64,000 nucleotides of DNA, from positions 1-64,000 of the forward strand of contig NZ_CANMRY010000001.1 in the NCBI RefSeq assembly GCF_947500405.1, read 5' to 3'. Under the pieces are notes generated by a model. The model searched no databases and was not told where the DNA came from. It saw nothing but the letters and a program-made list of their open reading frames with translations. The translations under genes were made by a program, and so were the position numbers. How positions within the stretch are numbered: position 1 is the first letter of the stretch; every line of letters starts with the position of its first letter. Below are positions 37,605 through 47,351 of the stretch, piece after piece. The stretch is from an uncultured Maribacter sp. (GTDB lineage Bacteria > Bacteroidota > Bacteroidia > Flavobacteriales > Flavobacteriaceae).

Positions 37605-39803
37605 CTAATTAGCTACTTCACTAATAAATTTTAACCTATATAAACGAAGTTCTTCATCTTCATAATCCCCATCAAACTCTTTACTGGCTTCTTCTAAATC
37701 ATCTGTTTCTGCTTCTAAAAAGTAATCGTGTATTTCATCTTGTTGATCTTCATCCAAAATTTCATCAATCCAATAGCCTAAATTTAATTTTGTACCACTG
37801 AAAACAATTTGCTCCATCTCTTTTATTAAATCTGGAAGCTCTATACCTTTAGCAGAAGCAATATCATCTAAAGACAATTTACGATCCACATTTTGTATTA
37901 TATATAGCTTTAAAGCAGAATTTGCGCCCGTACTTTTTACTACTAAATCATCTGGACGAATAATATCATTATCTTCTACATAACTGGATATTAACTCTAC
38001 AAATGGTTTTCCGTATTTTTTTGCTTTCCCTTCTCCTACACCATGAATATTTAACATCTCTTCCATAGAGATAGGATATTTTAAAGCCATATCGGCCAAA
38101 GAAGGGTCTTGAAACACTACAAAAGGAGGTACACTTAATTTATCTGCTTGTGCTTTACGCAAATCTTTTAATTGCTTTAACAACTTCTCATCTGAAACCC
38201 CTGCAGCTTTAGACGCACTAACAATAGCAGCATCGCTCTCCTCATTATACACATGATCCATAGTCATCATGAAAGACTCTGGTGTATCTAAATATTCTTT
38301 CCCTTTTGGAGTTACTCGTAACACTCCATACTGTTCTATCTCTTTTTTAAGATACCCTGCAACAAGTACTTGACGAATAAGTGCCATCCAATAACTAGAA
38401 TCTTTATCTTTCCCTATACCAAAAAAAGGCTTTTCATTAGTTTTATGAGAAGATATTAAGGCGTTAACCTCTCCAATTATTGTTTTTACTATCTCTTTGG
38501 CTTTAAACTTTTCACTTGTACCCTGAACCACACTAAGTAGTTTTACTACATTCTCTTTGGCTTCTTTTTTATCTTTAGGGTTACGAGCATTATCATCCAT
38601 ATCTGCTCCTTCGCCATTTACCTCATCAAAAGATTCTCCAAAATAATGCAGCATAAATTTACGTCTAGACATAGACGTTTCTGCATAGGCAACAACCTCT
38701 TGCAAGAGTGCATTTCCTATTTCTTGTTCTGCAACAGGCTTACCAGACATAAACTTTTCTAGTTTCTCTACATCTTTATACGAATAAAAAGCAAGGCAAT
38801 GCCCTTCTCCACCATCTCTTCCTGCACGTCCTGTTTCTTGGTAATAACTCTCTATACTTTTAGGAATATCATTATGTATTACAAAACGAACATCTGGTTT
38901 GTCTATTCCCATACCAAAAGCTATTGTAGCAACTACTACATCCACATCTTCCATAAGAAACATGTCTTGGTACTTAGACCTTGTTTTTGCATCAAAACCA
39001 GCATGGTATGGCACCGCACTTACGCCATTTACTTGTAATACTTGCGCTAAAGCCTCTACTCGTTTTCTACTTAAACAATAAATAACCCCAGATTTTCCTT
39101 GATTTTGTTTTACAAAACGAATAATATCTGCATCTATATTTTCTGTTTTGGTACGTACTTCATAAAACAAATTTGGTCTATTAAATGATGCTTTAAATAA
39201 TTGCGCATCTGTAATACCTAAATTTTTAATAATATCTTCTTGTACTTTTGGGGTAGCCGTAGCTGTAAGACCTACAATAGGAATATTATCTCCTAATCTC
39301 CCAACAATATTTCGTAAATTTCTGTATTCTGGTCTAAAGTCATGCCCCCATTCCGAAATGCAATGTGCCTCATCTACAGCAACAAAAGAAATGGTTACAG
39401 AATTAAGAAACTCTACATATTCTTCCTTTGTTAAAGACTCTGGTGCAACATATAAAAGTTTTGTAATCCCATTAGTTACATCTTCTTTTACTTGTTTTAT
39501 TTCTGTTTTATTTAAAGAAGAATTTAATACATGTGCTACACCATGTTCTGAGGAAACACCTCTTATGGCATCCACTTGGTTTTTCATCAAAGCAATTAAA
39601 GGAGAAACTACAATGGCTGTACCTTCTTTCATTAATGCTGGTAATTGGTAACATAAAGATTTACCCCCTCCCGTTGGCATAATTACAAAAGCATTTTTGC
39701 CATCTAAGATTTTTCTTATTACTTCTTCTTGTAAGCCTTTAAACTGATTAAATCCAAAATGCTTTTTTAGTGCAGCATGTATATCATCAACATTACGACT
39801 CAT
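37605..39803 (-). CDS. recQ: RecQ ATP-dependent DNA helicase without zinc site
   Basis: 732 aa. 3'-5' helicase in recombination and repair. Walker [17 protein letters not shown] (about 42-57), DEAH box [16 protein letters not shown] (about 142-157), motif [12 protein letters not shown] (322-331), RQC winged helix (about 410-520) and an HRDC domain (about 545-630), plus an extra C-terminal acidic tail. In most RecQ proteins four Cys bind zinc after the helicase core; here the matching stretch 379-405 ([14 protein letters not shown]..) has none of them. A -7 element TAGCTTTG is at 39902-39895. Divergent from kdsD, the usual order in this family. Confidence 0.96.
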   Translation of the reverse strand: MSRNVDDIHAALKKHFGFNQFKGLQEEVIRKILDGKNAFVIMPTGGGKSLCYQLPALMKEGTAIVVSPLIALMKNQVDAIRGVSSEHGVAHVLNSSLNKTEIKQVKEDVTNGITKLLYVAPESLTKEEYVEFLNSVTISFVAVDEAHCISEWGHDFRPEYRNLRNIVGRLGDNIPIVGLTATATPKVQEDIIKNLGITDAQLFKASFNRPNLFYEVRTKTENIDADIIRFVKQNQGKSGVIYCLSRKRVEALAQVLQVNGVSAVPYHAGFDAKTRSKYQDMFLMEDVDVVVATIAFGMGIDKPDVRFVIHNDIPKSIESYYQETGRAGRDGGEGHCLAFYSYKDVEKLEKFMSGKPVAEQEIGNALLQEVVAYAETSMSRRKFMLHYFGESFDEVNGEGADMDDNARNPKDKKEAKENVVKLLSVVQGTSEKFKAKEIVKTIIGEVNALISSHKTNEKPFFGIGKDKDSSYWMALIRQVLVAGYLKKEIEQYGVLRVTPKGKEYLDTPESFMMTMDHVYNEESDAAIVSASKAAGVSDEKLLKQLKDLRKAQADKLSVPPFVVFQDPSLADMALKYPISMEEMLNIHGVGEGKAKKYGKPFVELISSYVEDNDIIRPDDLVVKSTGANSALKLYIIQNVDRKLSLDDIASAKGIELPDLIKEMEQIVFSGTKLNLGYWIDEILDEDQQDEIHDYFLEAETDDLEEASKEFDGDYEDEELRLYRLKFISEVAN

Positions 39804-39921
39804 AACTATCTATTGTCATTTTTCACTTAATCCTGTGAATATTATCACATGAATTTAATAAATTATACTTTTAAAACCTAGCTACTAAATAAAACAAAGC
39901 TAATTTCTATTTTATAAAATA

Positions 39922-39950
39922 TTGTATAAAATTAAGTTTGCTTAATTTTG
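39922..39950 (+). promoter_or_regulatory. Promoter of kdsD-tatC
   Basis: TTG 39922-39924, 18 bases, TAATTTTG 39943-39950. The leader is about 50 bases. Confidence 0.65.
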
Positions 39951-40008
39951 CAGTTCTTAAAGATAATACATTCTTTTAGGAATACAATCCTTTTAATTGC
40001 ACATTACA

Positions 40009-40974
40009 TTGAACAATACAAAAGCTATACTAGATTTAGCAAAAAAAACAATAGACCTCCAGAGTAAAGCAATAGGCAATATTGCTAATTTGCTAGATGC
40101 AAATTTTGCAAATGCCGTAAATGCAATTATGGAAGCCAAAGGCAGAGTTATTGTTACAGGAATAGGAAAAAGTGCTATTATAGCAAGTAAAATTGTAGCC
40201 ACTTTTAATTCTACTGGAACTCCTGCTATTTTTATGCATGCTGCCGATGCCATTCATGGTGATTTAGGAACAGTACAAGATAATGACGTTGTTATTTGTA
40301 TTTCTAAAAGCGGTAATACACCTGAAATAAAAGTTTTAGTCCCTTTACTAAAAAGAGGCAAAAATAAACTTATAGGAATTACCGGAAACACAGAATCTTT
40401 TTTAGCGCAACAAGCAAATTTTATTCTTAATACTTATGTAGAAAAAGAAGTATGCCCAAATAATTTAGCACCTACTACCAGTACTACAACACAATTAGTA
40501 ATGGGAGATGCTCTAGCTATTTGTTTGTTAGAACTAAAAGGATTTAGCAGTACTGATTTTGCAAAATACCACCCAGGTGGTGCATTAGGCAAAAAACTAT
40601 ATTTACGTGTTGAAGACATAGCTAATAATAACAAAAAACCACAGGTTAATATTTATGCAGATGTAAAAGAAGTTATTGTAGAAATATCTGAAAAAATGCT
40701 TGGGGTAACTGCAGTATTAGAAGACAATAAAATTGTTGGTATTGTAACAGATGGGGATATTAGAAGAATGCTTAATAAACATGACTCTATTAAAGGGCTT
40801 ACCGCAAAAGATATAATGACCACTTCTCCAAAAACAATAGAAACTGGTGTACTTGCAATTAAGGCTTTAGAAATAATGCAAAATAGCGGTATTTCTCAAT
40901 TACTAGCTATTAAAGACAATACATACCAAGGCGTTGTTCATTTACACAATTTAATAAACGAAGGCATATTATAA
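40009..40974 (+). CDS. kdsD: Arabinose-5-phosphate isomerase (KpsF/GutQ family)
   Basis: 321 aa from TTG 40009 (LNNTKAILDLAKKTIDLQ); an in-frame TTG at 39997 would add four residues. No ATG is available. SIS domain (about 30-180; VTGIGKSAIIASKIVATFNS, CISKSGNTPEIK, TSTTTQLVMGDALA) followed by two CBS domains (about 200-320). Makes D-arabinose 5-phosphate for Kdo in LPS. The stop and the tatC start share one base (TAATG), so the genes are translationally coupled. Confidence 0.94.
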   Translation: MNNTKAILDLAKKTIDLQSKAIGNIANLLDANFANAVNAIMEAKGRVIVTGIGKSAIIASKIVATFNSTGTPAIFMHAADAIHGDLGTVQDNDVVICISKSGNTPEIKVLVPLLKRGKNKLIGITGNTESFLAQQANFILNTYVEKEVCPNNLAPTTSTTTQLVMGDALAICLLELKGFSSTDFAKYHPGGALGKKLYLRVEDIANNNKKPQVNIYADVKEVIVEISEKMLGVTAVLEDNKIVGIVTDGDIRRMLNKHDSIKGLTAKDIMTTSPKTIETGVLAIKALEIMQNSGISQLLAIKDNTYQGVVHLHNLINEGIL

Positions 40975-41816
40975 TGAGTAATAAAAATAAACAAACTCCT
41001 GCAGAAATGTCTTTTCTTGACCATTTAGAAGAATTACGTTGGCACCTTATAAGAAGCACCTTAGCAGTTGTAATTATAGGAAGTCTTGCTTTCTTATTTA
41101 GAGGATTTGTTTTTGATACGGTTATTTTTGGGCCTAAGAAAATGGATTTTCCAACCTATAGATTATTTTGTGAAATAGCAACTTACTTAGGTTTTGATTC
41201 TGACTTCTGCGCTGATAAATTACCTTTTACCATACAAAGTAGATTAATGTCTGGCCAATTTTCTGCACATATTTGGACCTCTATTTGGGCTGGTTTTATA
41301 GTTGGTTTTCCGTATATTTTATACGAAATGTGGAAATTTATTAGCCCTGGGCTCTATGAAAAAGAACGTAGAAACTCTAAAGGCTTTATTTTAATAGCCT
41401 CTTTTTTATTTTTTCTAGGAGTTTTATTTGGATATTATATAGTAGCGCCATTATCTATTAACTTTTTAGGAACTTACCAAGTAAGTGAAGAAGTACTAAA
41501 TGAGTTTGATTTAAGCTCATTTATTGCTACAGTACGATCCTCTGTTATAGCATGTGGTATTCTTTTTGAATTGCCAATTATCATATACTTTTTAACCAAA
41601 ATAGGAATAGTAACTCCAGAGATAATGAAAAAATATAGAAAAATAGCTTTAGTTGTTGTTCTTATACTTTCTGCTGTAATTACACCTCCGGATGTTGCTA
41701 GCCAAATTATTGTTGCAGTACCTGTTTTAATTTTATATCAGGTAAGTATTTATATTTCTTCTTATGTATTAAAAAAAGAAGCTAAAAAGGCAAAGAAAAA
41801 CCTAAAAACAAGTTAG
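40974..41816 (+). CDS. tatC: Twin-arginine translocase subunit TatC
   Basis: 280 aa, six membrane segments. N-terminal signature EMSFLDHLEELRWHLIRS and the conserved FISPGLYEKERR region with Glu after the second helix. TatC receives folded Tat substrates at the inner membrane. Coupled to kdsD by the one-base overlap. tatA is not in the window. Slightly longer than E. coli TatC owing to a loop around residues 50-85 (CEIATYLGFDSDFCADKLP), a pattern also seen in other Bacteroidota. Confidence 0.95.
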   Translation: MSNKNKQTPAEMSFLDHLEELRWHLIRSTLAVVIIGSLAFLFRGFVFDTVIFGPKKMDFPTYRLFCEIATYLGFDSDFCADKLPFTIQSRLMSGQFSAHIWTSIWAGFIVGFPYILYEMWKFISPGLYEKERRNSKGFILIASFLFFLGVLFGYYIVAPLSINFLGTYQVSEEVLNEFDLSSFIATVRSSVIACGILFELPIIIYFLTKIGIVTPEIMKKYRKIALVVVLILSAVITPPDVASQIIVAVPVLILYQVSIYISSYVLKKEAKKAKKNLKTS

Positions 41817-41889
41817 ACCTTAAAAAGGAATTGGTTAAAAATTACATAAATTCTTTTGATGCTAACCAAATAGAATTAGATTTGAAAAT

Positions 41890-42630
41890 ATGAAGCTAAG
41901 AGCAGATAATATTATGAAAGCCTATCGTGGGCGCCAAGTTGTTAAAGGTATTTCTTTAGAAGTAAACCAAGGAGAAATTGTTGGTCTTCTTGGCCCAAAT
42001 GGCGCAGGAAAAACCACTTCCTTTTATATGATTGTTGGCCTTGTTAAGCCAAATAGCGGTAAAATCTATTTGGACGATATGGAAATTACCAATTTCCCTA
42101 TGTACAAAAGAGCTCAAAATGGCATTGGTTATTTAGCGCAAGAAGCATCTGTTTTCAGGAAACTAAGTATTGAAAAAAATATTCTTAGCGTTTTACAACT
42201 TACCAAACTAAGCAAAAAAGAGCAACACATGAAAATGGAGTCTCTTATTGAAGAGTTTAGCCTTGGACACATTCGTAAAAACCGTGGCGATTTACTTTCT
42301 GGTGGAGAGCGCAGACGTACTGAGATTGCAAGAGCATTAGCTACAGACCCAAAGTTTATATTACTAGATGAGCCTTTTGCTGGTGTAGACCCTGTTGCTG
42401 TAGAAGACATACAACGTATTGTAGCACATTTAAAAGATAAAAATATAGGCATTTTAATTACGGACCACAACGTACAGGAAACACTTGCTATTACAGAACG
42501 GTCTTACCTAATGTTTGAAGGTGGTATTTTAAAATCTGGAATTCCTGAAGATTTAGCTGCGGATGAAATGGTACGTAAAGTATACCTTGGACAAAACTTT
42601 GAATTACGTAAAAAGAAGCTTGATTTTTAA
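41890..42630 (+). CDS. lptB: LPS export ABC transporter ATP-binding protein
   Basis: 246 aa. Walker [21 protein letters not shown] (about 33-52), Q-loop, signature [16 protein letters not shown], Walker [21 protein letters not shown]-loop TDHNV. Energises LPS extraction together with LptF and LptG; an LptF/G-type permease is encoded at 12182. Third gene of the kdsD-tatC-lptB cluster, with a 73-base spacer. Confidence 0.95.
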   Translation: MKLRADNIMKAYRGRQVVKGISLEVNQGEIVGLLGPNGAGKTTSFYMIVGLVKPNSGKIYLDDMEITNFPMYKRAQNGIGYLAQEASVFRKLSIEKNILSVLQLTKLSKKEQHMKMESLIEEFSLGHIRKNRGDLLSGGERRRTEIARALATDPKFILLDEPFAGVDPVAVEDIQRIVAHLKDKNIGILITDHNVQETLAITERSYLMFEGGILKSGIPEDLAADEMVRKVYLGQNFELRKKKLDF

Positions 42631-42665
42631 AGGGCTGATTTTTCTAGTTAAAAAGAATAAATTTC

Positions 42666-43355
42666 ATGGATAATTTTGAAGAAACATTAAAAAATCCTGT
42701 TTGGCATGCGTTAAGTGAAGCACATGAAAAATTTGCTATATCTTTAAATGGAGTTAAATTTTATGACCCAAAAATTTGTCCTTTTGGAGCTTTTGAGACC
42801 CCAGAAAAAACCAGTAAGGCATTAAACGAATATGCCAAACTTACTAATGATTTTTTTCTAGTTTCAGAAAACATAGACCCAATATTTGATGAAAAATTTG
42901 TGGTTTTAGATCGTAAAATTGAAGGCGTACAAATGGTTTTAAAGGGTGCTTTAGAAGATTGTATAATTACGGAAGAAATTGTACCTCTCACAGAAGAACA
43001 TGTAGATAAAATTTACGATTTAATATGGCTAGTTATGCCTGGGTATTACAAAAAAAGAAGCTTTGACATGGGCTCTTATTTTGGTATTTTTAAAGACAAT
43101 ATATTAGTTGCTGTAACTGGGCAACGCATACAAACGAATAGCTTTATTGAGGTTAGCGGTGTTGTTACGCACCCTAATTACACAAGACGTGGCCTTGCCA
43201 AACAATTGGTAGCACATACTACAAAAGAAATTTTAAAAACCGGAAAAAAAGCAATTTTACATACTACAAAAGGTAATGCAGCTATTAAACTTTATGAAAA
43301 ACTAGGATATACATTAACTAGAGAAATGAACTGGTGGTATTTTCATAAAAAATAA
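42666..43355 (+). CDS. GNAT-family N-acetyltransferase
   Basis: 229 aa. The acetyl-CoA-binding GNAT fold lies in the C-terminal half: VSGVVTHPNYTRRGLAKQLV (about 160-179, the R/QxxGxG/A loop as RRGLAKQL) and AIKLYEKLGYTLTREM. The N-terminal 100 residues are a separate unknown segment, as in FR47-like proteins. The substrate is not known. It starts 35 bases after lptB. Confidence 0.87.
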   Translation: MDNFEETLKNPVWHALSEAHEKFAISLNGVKFYDPKICPFGAFETPEKTSKALNEYAKLTNDFFLVSENIDPIFDEKFVVLDRKIEGVQMVLKGALEDCIITEEIVPLTEEHVDKIYDLIWLVMPGYYKKRSFDMGSYFGIFKDNILVAVTGQRIQTNSFIEVSGVVTHPNYTRRGLAKQLVAHTTKEILKTGKKAILHTTKGNAAIKLYEKLGYTLTREMNWWYFHKK

Positions 43356-43383
43356 AACTTACTCCAAAAATCAATATTTAATT

Positions 43384-44361
43384 TTATTCCCATCTTTTTA
43401 AACGCCAATCTTTTTGTTTTTCTTTAGACAAGAAAGTCCAAATTACTACTCTACTTATTTTATTTCCTTGCCCCATAGGCAAAGTGCCCACTTCTTTTGC
43501 TTCCACTCTTTCTAGTAATTTATGTACTATTGGCAAATTAGATTCTTTAGACACTAAGGTAGAAAACCACAAACATGAATTTGCAAATTGCCTACTTTGG
43601 TAAATCATATCTTTTACAAATTTCATTTCACCACCATCACACCATAACTCGTTTGCTTGTCCACCAAAATTAAGAGTAGGTTTCGCTTTTTTATCCCCTT
43701 GTAAATTTTTTAGTTTTCTTCTTGTTCCTCTTTGCGCCTCTTCTAAAGAACCATGAAAAGGAGGGTTGCAAACAGTTAAATCAAACAACTCCCTCTCTTT
43801 AATAATTCCTTTAAAAAAATCTCTAGAACTGGATTGCTGCCGCAATTCTATTTTTCCCCTTAAATGCGCATTCTTTTTAATAATATTCTCTGCAACTTCT
43901 ATTGCTTTTGCGTCAATATCAGAACCAACAAAAGTCCACCCATACTCCGCTTCTCCAATAATAGGATAAATACAATTAGCTCCTACTCCAATATCTAAAC
44001 ATTTAATTTTGCTATTTTTCTTAATACCCTCTTCTAACATTTCCGGAACATCTCTATATAAAACATCTGCTACATTATGTATATAATCTGCCCTTCCAGG
44101 AATAGGCGGACATAGAAAGTTAGCTGGAATTTCCCAAAAACTAATCTTATAATAATGCATTAACAAAGCGGTATTTAACATTTTTACCGCTTGTGGGTCA
44201 AAAAAATTAATAGATAAGTCGTTGTATGCATTTGGTTGCACAAAAGGCTTTAAATCTGGAAAAGTTGTAATTAAAGCATCAAAATCATAACGATTTCTAT
44301 GCTTACTTCTAATATGCAATGTAACTTTTTCTTTTGGGTGTTTTCTTTTTACTCCTCCCAT
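43384..44361 (-). CDS. rlmF: 23S rRNA (adenine1618-N6)-methyltransferase
   Basis: 325 aa. Begins HPKEKVTLHIRSKHRNRYDF, family-typical, with the SAM motif KCLDIGVGANCIYPIIG (about 113-129), acidic VGSDIDAKAIEVA and the N6-adenine catalytic motif VCNPPFHGSLEEA (about 196-208). Modifies A1618 of 23S rRNA. The start overlaps the end of the upstream hydrolase gene by one base. Confidence 0.95.
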   Translation of the reverse strand: MGGVKRKHPKEKVTLHIRSKHRNRYDFDALITTFPDLKPFVQPNAYNDLSINFFDPQAVKMLNTALLMHYYKISFWEIPANFLCPPIPGRADYIHNVADVLYRDVPEMLEEGIKKNSKIKCLDIGVGANCIYPIIGEAEYGWTFVGSDIDAKAIEVAENIIKKNAHLRGKIELRQQSSSRDFFKGIIKERELFDLTVCNPPFHGSLEEAQRGTRRKLKNLQGDKKAKPTLNFGGQANELWCDGGEMKFVKDMIYQSRQFANSCLWFSTLVSKESNLPIVHKLLERVEAKEVGTLPMGQGNKISRVVIWTFLSKEKQKDWRLKRWE

Positions 44362-45248
44362 TAATTCATCTTCATTTGTTCCTCAAAAAATAATACTGCT
44401 TTATCTAAAGTAAGCTTCATTAATTCTTTATTGTGCCAAAATCCATGTGGTGCTCTTGGTAAAGAAACCAACTCACAATACACATCATATGTAGATAACT
44501 TAGCTACACTATTTACAGATTGCTTAAATGGAACAATTTTATCTGCACTACTATGTATAAATAGCATTGGCGAAGATGTTTTACTAATATGAAAGTATGG
44601 AGAAGCTAACTTCCAAATATCTTTATTCTCTGTGTATGAAACTCCTAACCACTCTGCTAAAGGTTCGCTTTCTGGTACTAAGGAAAAATCTGCATCTGCC
44701 GCTAATATTACTGCAGCATTAACCTTAAAATCATTAGGATTACCAACAGGATTTAATGGCGATATTTCATTTGTTGTTGCAAGCATCATTGCCAAATGCG
44801 CTCCTGCAGACCCCCCTAAAACACCAACCGCATTAGCATTTAATTTGTATTCCTTAGCATTCTCTTTTACCCATTGCACAGCTGCTTTAGCATCTATAAC
44901 AGCTCCTGGAAAAAGCGCTTCTTTTGTGGTTCTGTATTCTATACATGCTGCTGCAAATCCTCTTTTTGCTATTTCCTTAGCTATTTTTGCAAAGCCATCC
45001 TTGTCGCCAACTTTAAAACCACCACCTCTAATTACAACAATAGTTCTTAATTTTCCTTTAAAGACTTTTGGCTTGTATAAATCTAATAACAGGGTATCTT
45101 TCTTATAAGTTGCATATCTAATATCTTTTACAACAGCTATAGAAGTTTCTATTGCTACAGAATCTTTCTGAGAAAAAACAAAAGTAGACACAAAACAAAA
45201 AAGCAAGGTAATTGCAAATTGGAGCTTATATTTAATTACTTTCTTCAT
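44361..45248 (-). CDS. Exported alpha/beta hydrolase
   Basis: 295 aa from ATG 45248 (MKKVIKYKLQFAITLLFCFV, signal peptide cut near VFSQ). Oxyanion region VIRGGGFKVGDKDGF, nucleophile elbow VLGGSAGAHLAMML (GxSxG), acid Asp near HSSADKIVPF, and His in RAPHGFWHN. Resembles BD-FAE/esterase-lipase group enzymes that act on acylated sugars or esters in the periplasm. Substrate unknown. One-base overlap with rlmF suggests shared transcription rather than shared function. Confidence 0.87.
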   Translation of the reverse strand: MKKVIKYKLQFAITLLFCFVSTFVFSQKDSVAIETSIAVVKDIRYATYKKDTLLLDLYKPKVFKGKLRTIVVIRGGGFKVGDKDGFAKIAKEIAKRGFAAACIEYRTTKEALFPGAVIDAKAAVQWVKENAKEYKLNANAVGVLGGSAGAHLAMMLATTNEISPLNPVGNPNDFKVNAAVILAADADFSLVPESEPLAEWLGVSYTENKDIWKLASPYFHISKTSSPMLFIHSSADKIVPFKQSVNSVAKLSTYDVYCELVSLPRAPHGFWHNKELMKLTLDKAVLFFEEQMKMN

Positions 45249-45297
45249 AAATAACCCCTCATTTATTAATACTCTCATAACTATTTACTAATTAAAT

Positions 45298-46053
45298 TTA
45301 TTTATTAGAACTTAAGTTTGTAATAAAAGAACTTACAACATAAAAAATAATAACAAATGGTATTGCTAAAAACTGTAATGTTAGTATTAAGACTAAGCTT
45401 ATAATTATGAAAATATAGCGTAAAGCGTTATCCTTAAAACTCCAATTTTTAAATTTAAGAGCAAAGAGAGAAATATTAGCATTTAAAAGATAAGTACTAA
45501 GTATAATAACACTAATTAAAAACCACTGATTTAAAATTATACTATTTAAAAAGTCATTATTATGATGTAATAATATTAATGGTAACGACAATATTAATAA
45601 AGCGTTTGCTGGCGTTGGAAGCCCAGTAAAGGAAGTAACTTGATTTTCATCTATATTAAATTTTGCCAACCTATAAGCAGATGCTAAAGTAATTAAGAAT
45701 CCTAAAAAAGGTAAAGGCGAAACTTTTAATCCTACCCAAAAAGTAGCATCCGACGCTTGTGATGCCATATCTACGTTCCACCCGCCAGACATAGACATTG
45801 CTAATAATTGAAACATTACAATACCAGGAACTAAACCACTAGTAACCATATCTGCAAGGGAATCTAACTGCAACCCCAAAACACTTTGTACGTTTAGAAC
45901 ACGAGCCGCTAAACCATCAAAAAAATCAAAAAATATACCTAAAAAAACAAATAAAGCAGCAAGCTCTAATTGATTTAAAACTGCAAAAATTACCGCTACA
46001 CAACCGCAAAATAAATTACCTAAGGTTATTAAATTAGGAATATGTTTTTTCAT
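45298..46053 (-). CDS. pssA: CDP-diacylglycerol--serine O-phosphatidyltransferase
   Basis: 251 aa, about seven membrane helices. The CDP-alcohol phosphotransferase motif is complete: DFFDGLAARVLNVQSVLGLQ leads to LDSLADMV (D..DG..AR........G...D...D). Makes phosphatidylserine, the precursor of phosphatidylethanolamine, in the inner membrane. Divergent from the DUF4105 gene. psd is not in the window. Confidence 0.93.
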   Translation of the reverse strand: MKKHIPNLITLGNLFCGCVAVIFAVLNQLELAALFVFLGIFFDFFDGLAARVLNVQSVLGLQLDSLADMVTSGLVPGIVMFQLLAMSMSGGWNVDMASQASDATFWVGLKVSPLPFLGFLITLASAYRLAKFNIDENQVTSFTGLPTPANALLILSLPLILLHHNNDFLNSIILNQWFLISVIILSTYLLNANISLFALKFKNWSFKDNALRYIFIIISLVLILTLQFLAIPFVIIFYVVSSFITNLSSNK

Positions 46054-46154
46054 CTTTTTTCGTATACTTTACGTAAAAGTAAGACATTTTTTCAGGAATG
46101 GGATTTGTTCCTAAATTATTCAGATATTTGCATTACACTAACTATTTCCTAATC

Positions 46155-47342
46155 ATGTTTATTAAAAAATTATTATTTTGTTTAATTGTTCTTTACAGCA
46201 CTTTTAACAGTGCACAAAACAAAATAGAATTATCTCCATTATCTAAAGTTAGCCTATTAACCATAGGACCTCAAGAAGAACTTAGTTCTAAATTTGGACA
46301 TAGTGCTTTTAGAATACAAGACCCTACATTAGGAATAGACGTTACCTATAATTATGGGATGTTTAATTTTAGCGACCCATATTTCTATTTTAAATTTACT
46401 ACAGGAAAACTACCCTATAAAATTGGCAGACATTCTTTTGAAAATTTCATGTACACCTATAAGGTTGAAAACAAATGGGTAAAAGAGCAGCATTTAGCTT
46501 TAAATTTAAAAGAGAAAAACGATCTAATAGCCTTTTTAGAAAACAATTTACTTCCAGAAAACAAGTATTATAAATATGATTTCTTGTTTGATAATTGTGC
46601 CACCAAAATTCCTGAAGTTTTAAATAAAGTAACCCAGAACAACTTACTATATAACTACCCTCATTTAAAAAATAAAAAAACATTTAGAGATTTAATACAT
46701 GAATTTTTAGTTGAAAATGAATGGTCTACTTTTGGGATAGATTTAGCTCTTGGCTCTGTAATTGACAAAGAAGCAACACCCTGGGAACATCAATTTTCCC
46801 CAATTTATGTGTACCATCAATTAGAACACACTACAAAAAAAGATGGTACTCCATTAGTTTCTAAAACTGCTATGATTTTAAAATCTAAACCAGAAGAAAA
46901 AAGCAACTTATTTATTCTTAGTCCTCTTTTTTGGTTAGGGCTAATCTTATTAGCAACAACTGTAATAACAATTAAAGATTATACCTCAAAAAAAAGAACA
47001 AAATGGTTAGATGTTGTTCTTTTCTCAGCAACTGGTCTTGCTGGCATATTAATACTCTTTCTATGGTTAGGAACGGACCATACTGCAACTGCGTGGAATT
47101 TTAATTTCTTATGGGCATTTCCTATAAACTTATATTTTGCTTTTTTAGTAAGAAAAAACAAACTTCCAGAAACCATAAAACTATATCTCATTATTCTTTT
47201 ATCACTAATTTTAGTTACTATGTTTTTATGGGTTGCAGAAATACAAGTATTCTCTCCTATCTTAATTTTTATACTACTTTCATTAATAATAAGGTACCTT
47301 TACATACTTTTTTATTTAAGGCACTCCCATATTAAATCCTAG
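46155..47342 (+). CDS. DUF4105 exported membrane protein
   Basis: 395 aa from ATG 46155 (MFIKKLLFCLIVLYSTFNSA, signal peptide). The N-terminal DUF4105 domain (about 25-205) shows SSKFGHSAFRIQDP and KYDFLFDNCATKIPEVL, in which His and Cys look like a papain-type catalytic pair; family members are proposed, not proven, to be lipoprotein-cutting or transfer enzymes. Four C-terminal membrane helices follow (about 255-395). Function unconfirmed. Confidence 0.85.
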   Translation: MFIKKLLFCLIVLYSTFNSAQNKIELSPLSKVSLLTIGPQEELSSKFGHSAFRIQDPTLGIDVTYNYGMFNFSDPYFYFKFTTGKLPYKIGRHSFENFMYTYKVENKWVKEQHLALNLKEKNDLIAFLENNLLPENKYYKYDFLFDNCATKIPEVLNKVTQNNLLYNYPHLKNKKTFRDLIHEFLVENEWSTFGIDLALGSVIDKEATPWEHQFSPIYVYHQLEHTTKKDGTPLVSKTAMILKSKPEEKSNLFILSPLFWLGLILLATTVITIKDYTSKKRTKWLDVVLFSATGLAGILILFLWLGTDHTATAWNFNFLWAFPINLYFAFLVRKNKLPETIKLYLIILLSLILVTMFLWVAEIQVFSPILIFILLSLIIRYLYILFYLRHSHIKS

Positions 47343-47351
47343 TTTTAAAAC

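Noticed and set aside
41877..41884. TAGATTTG as an lptB promoter
   Set aside because: It lies only six bases before the ATG and the gene follows tatC closely; more likely a chance match.
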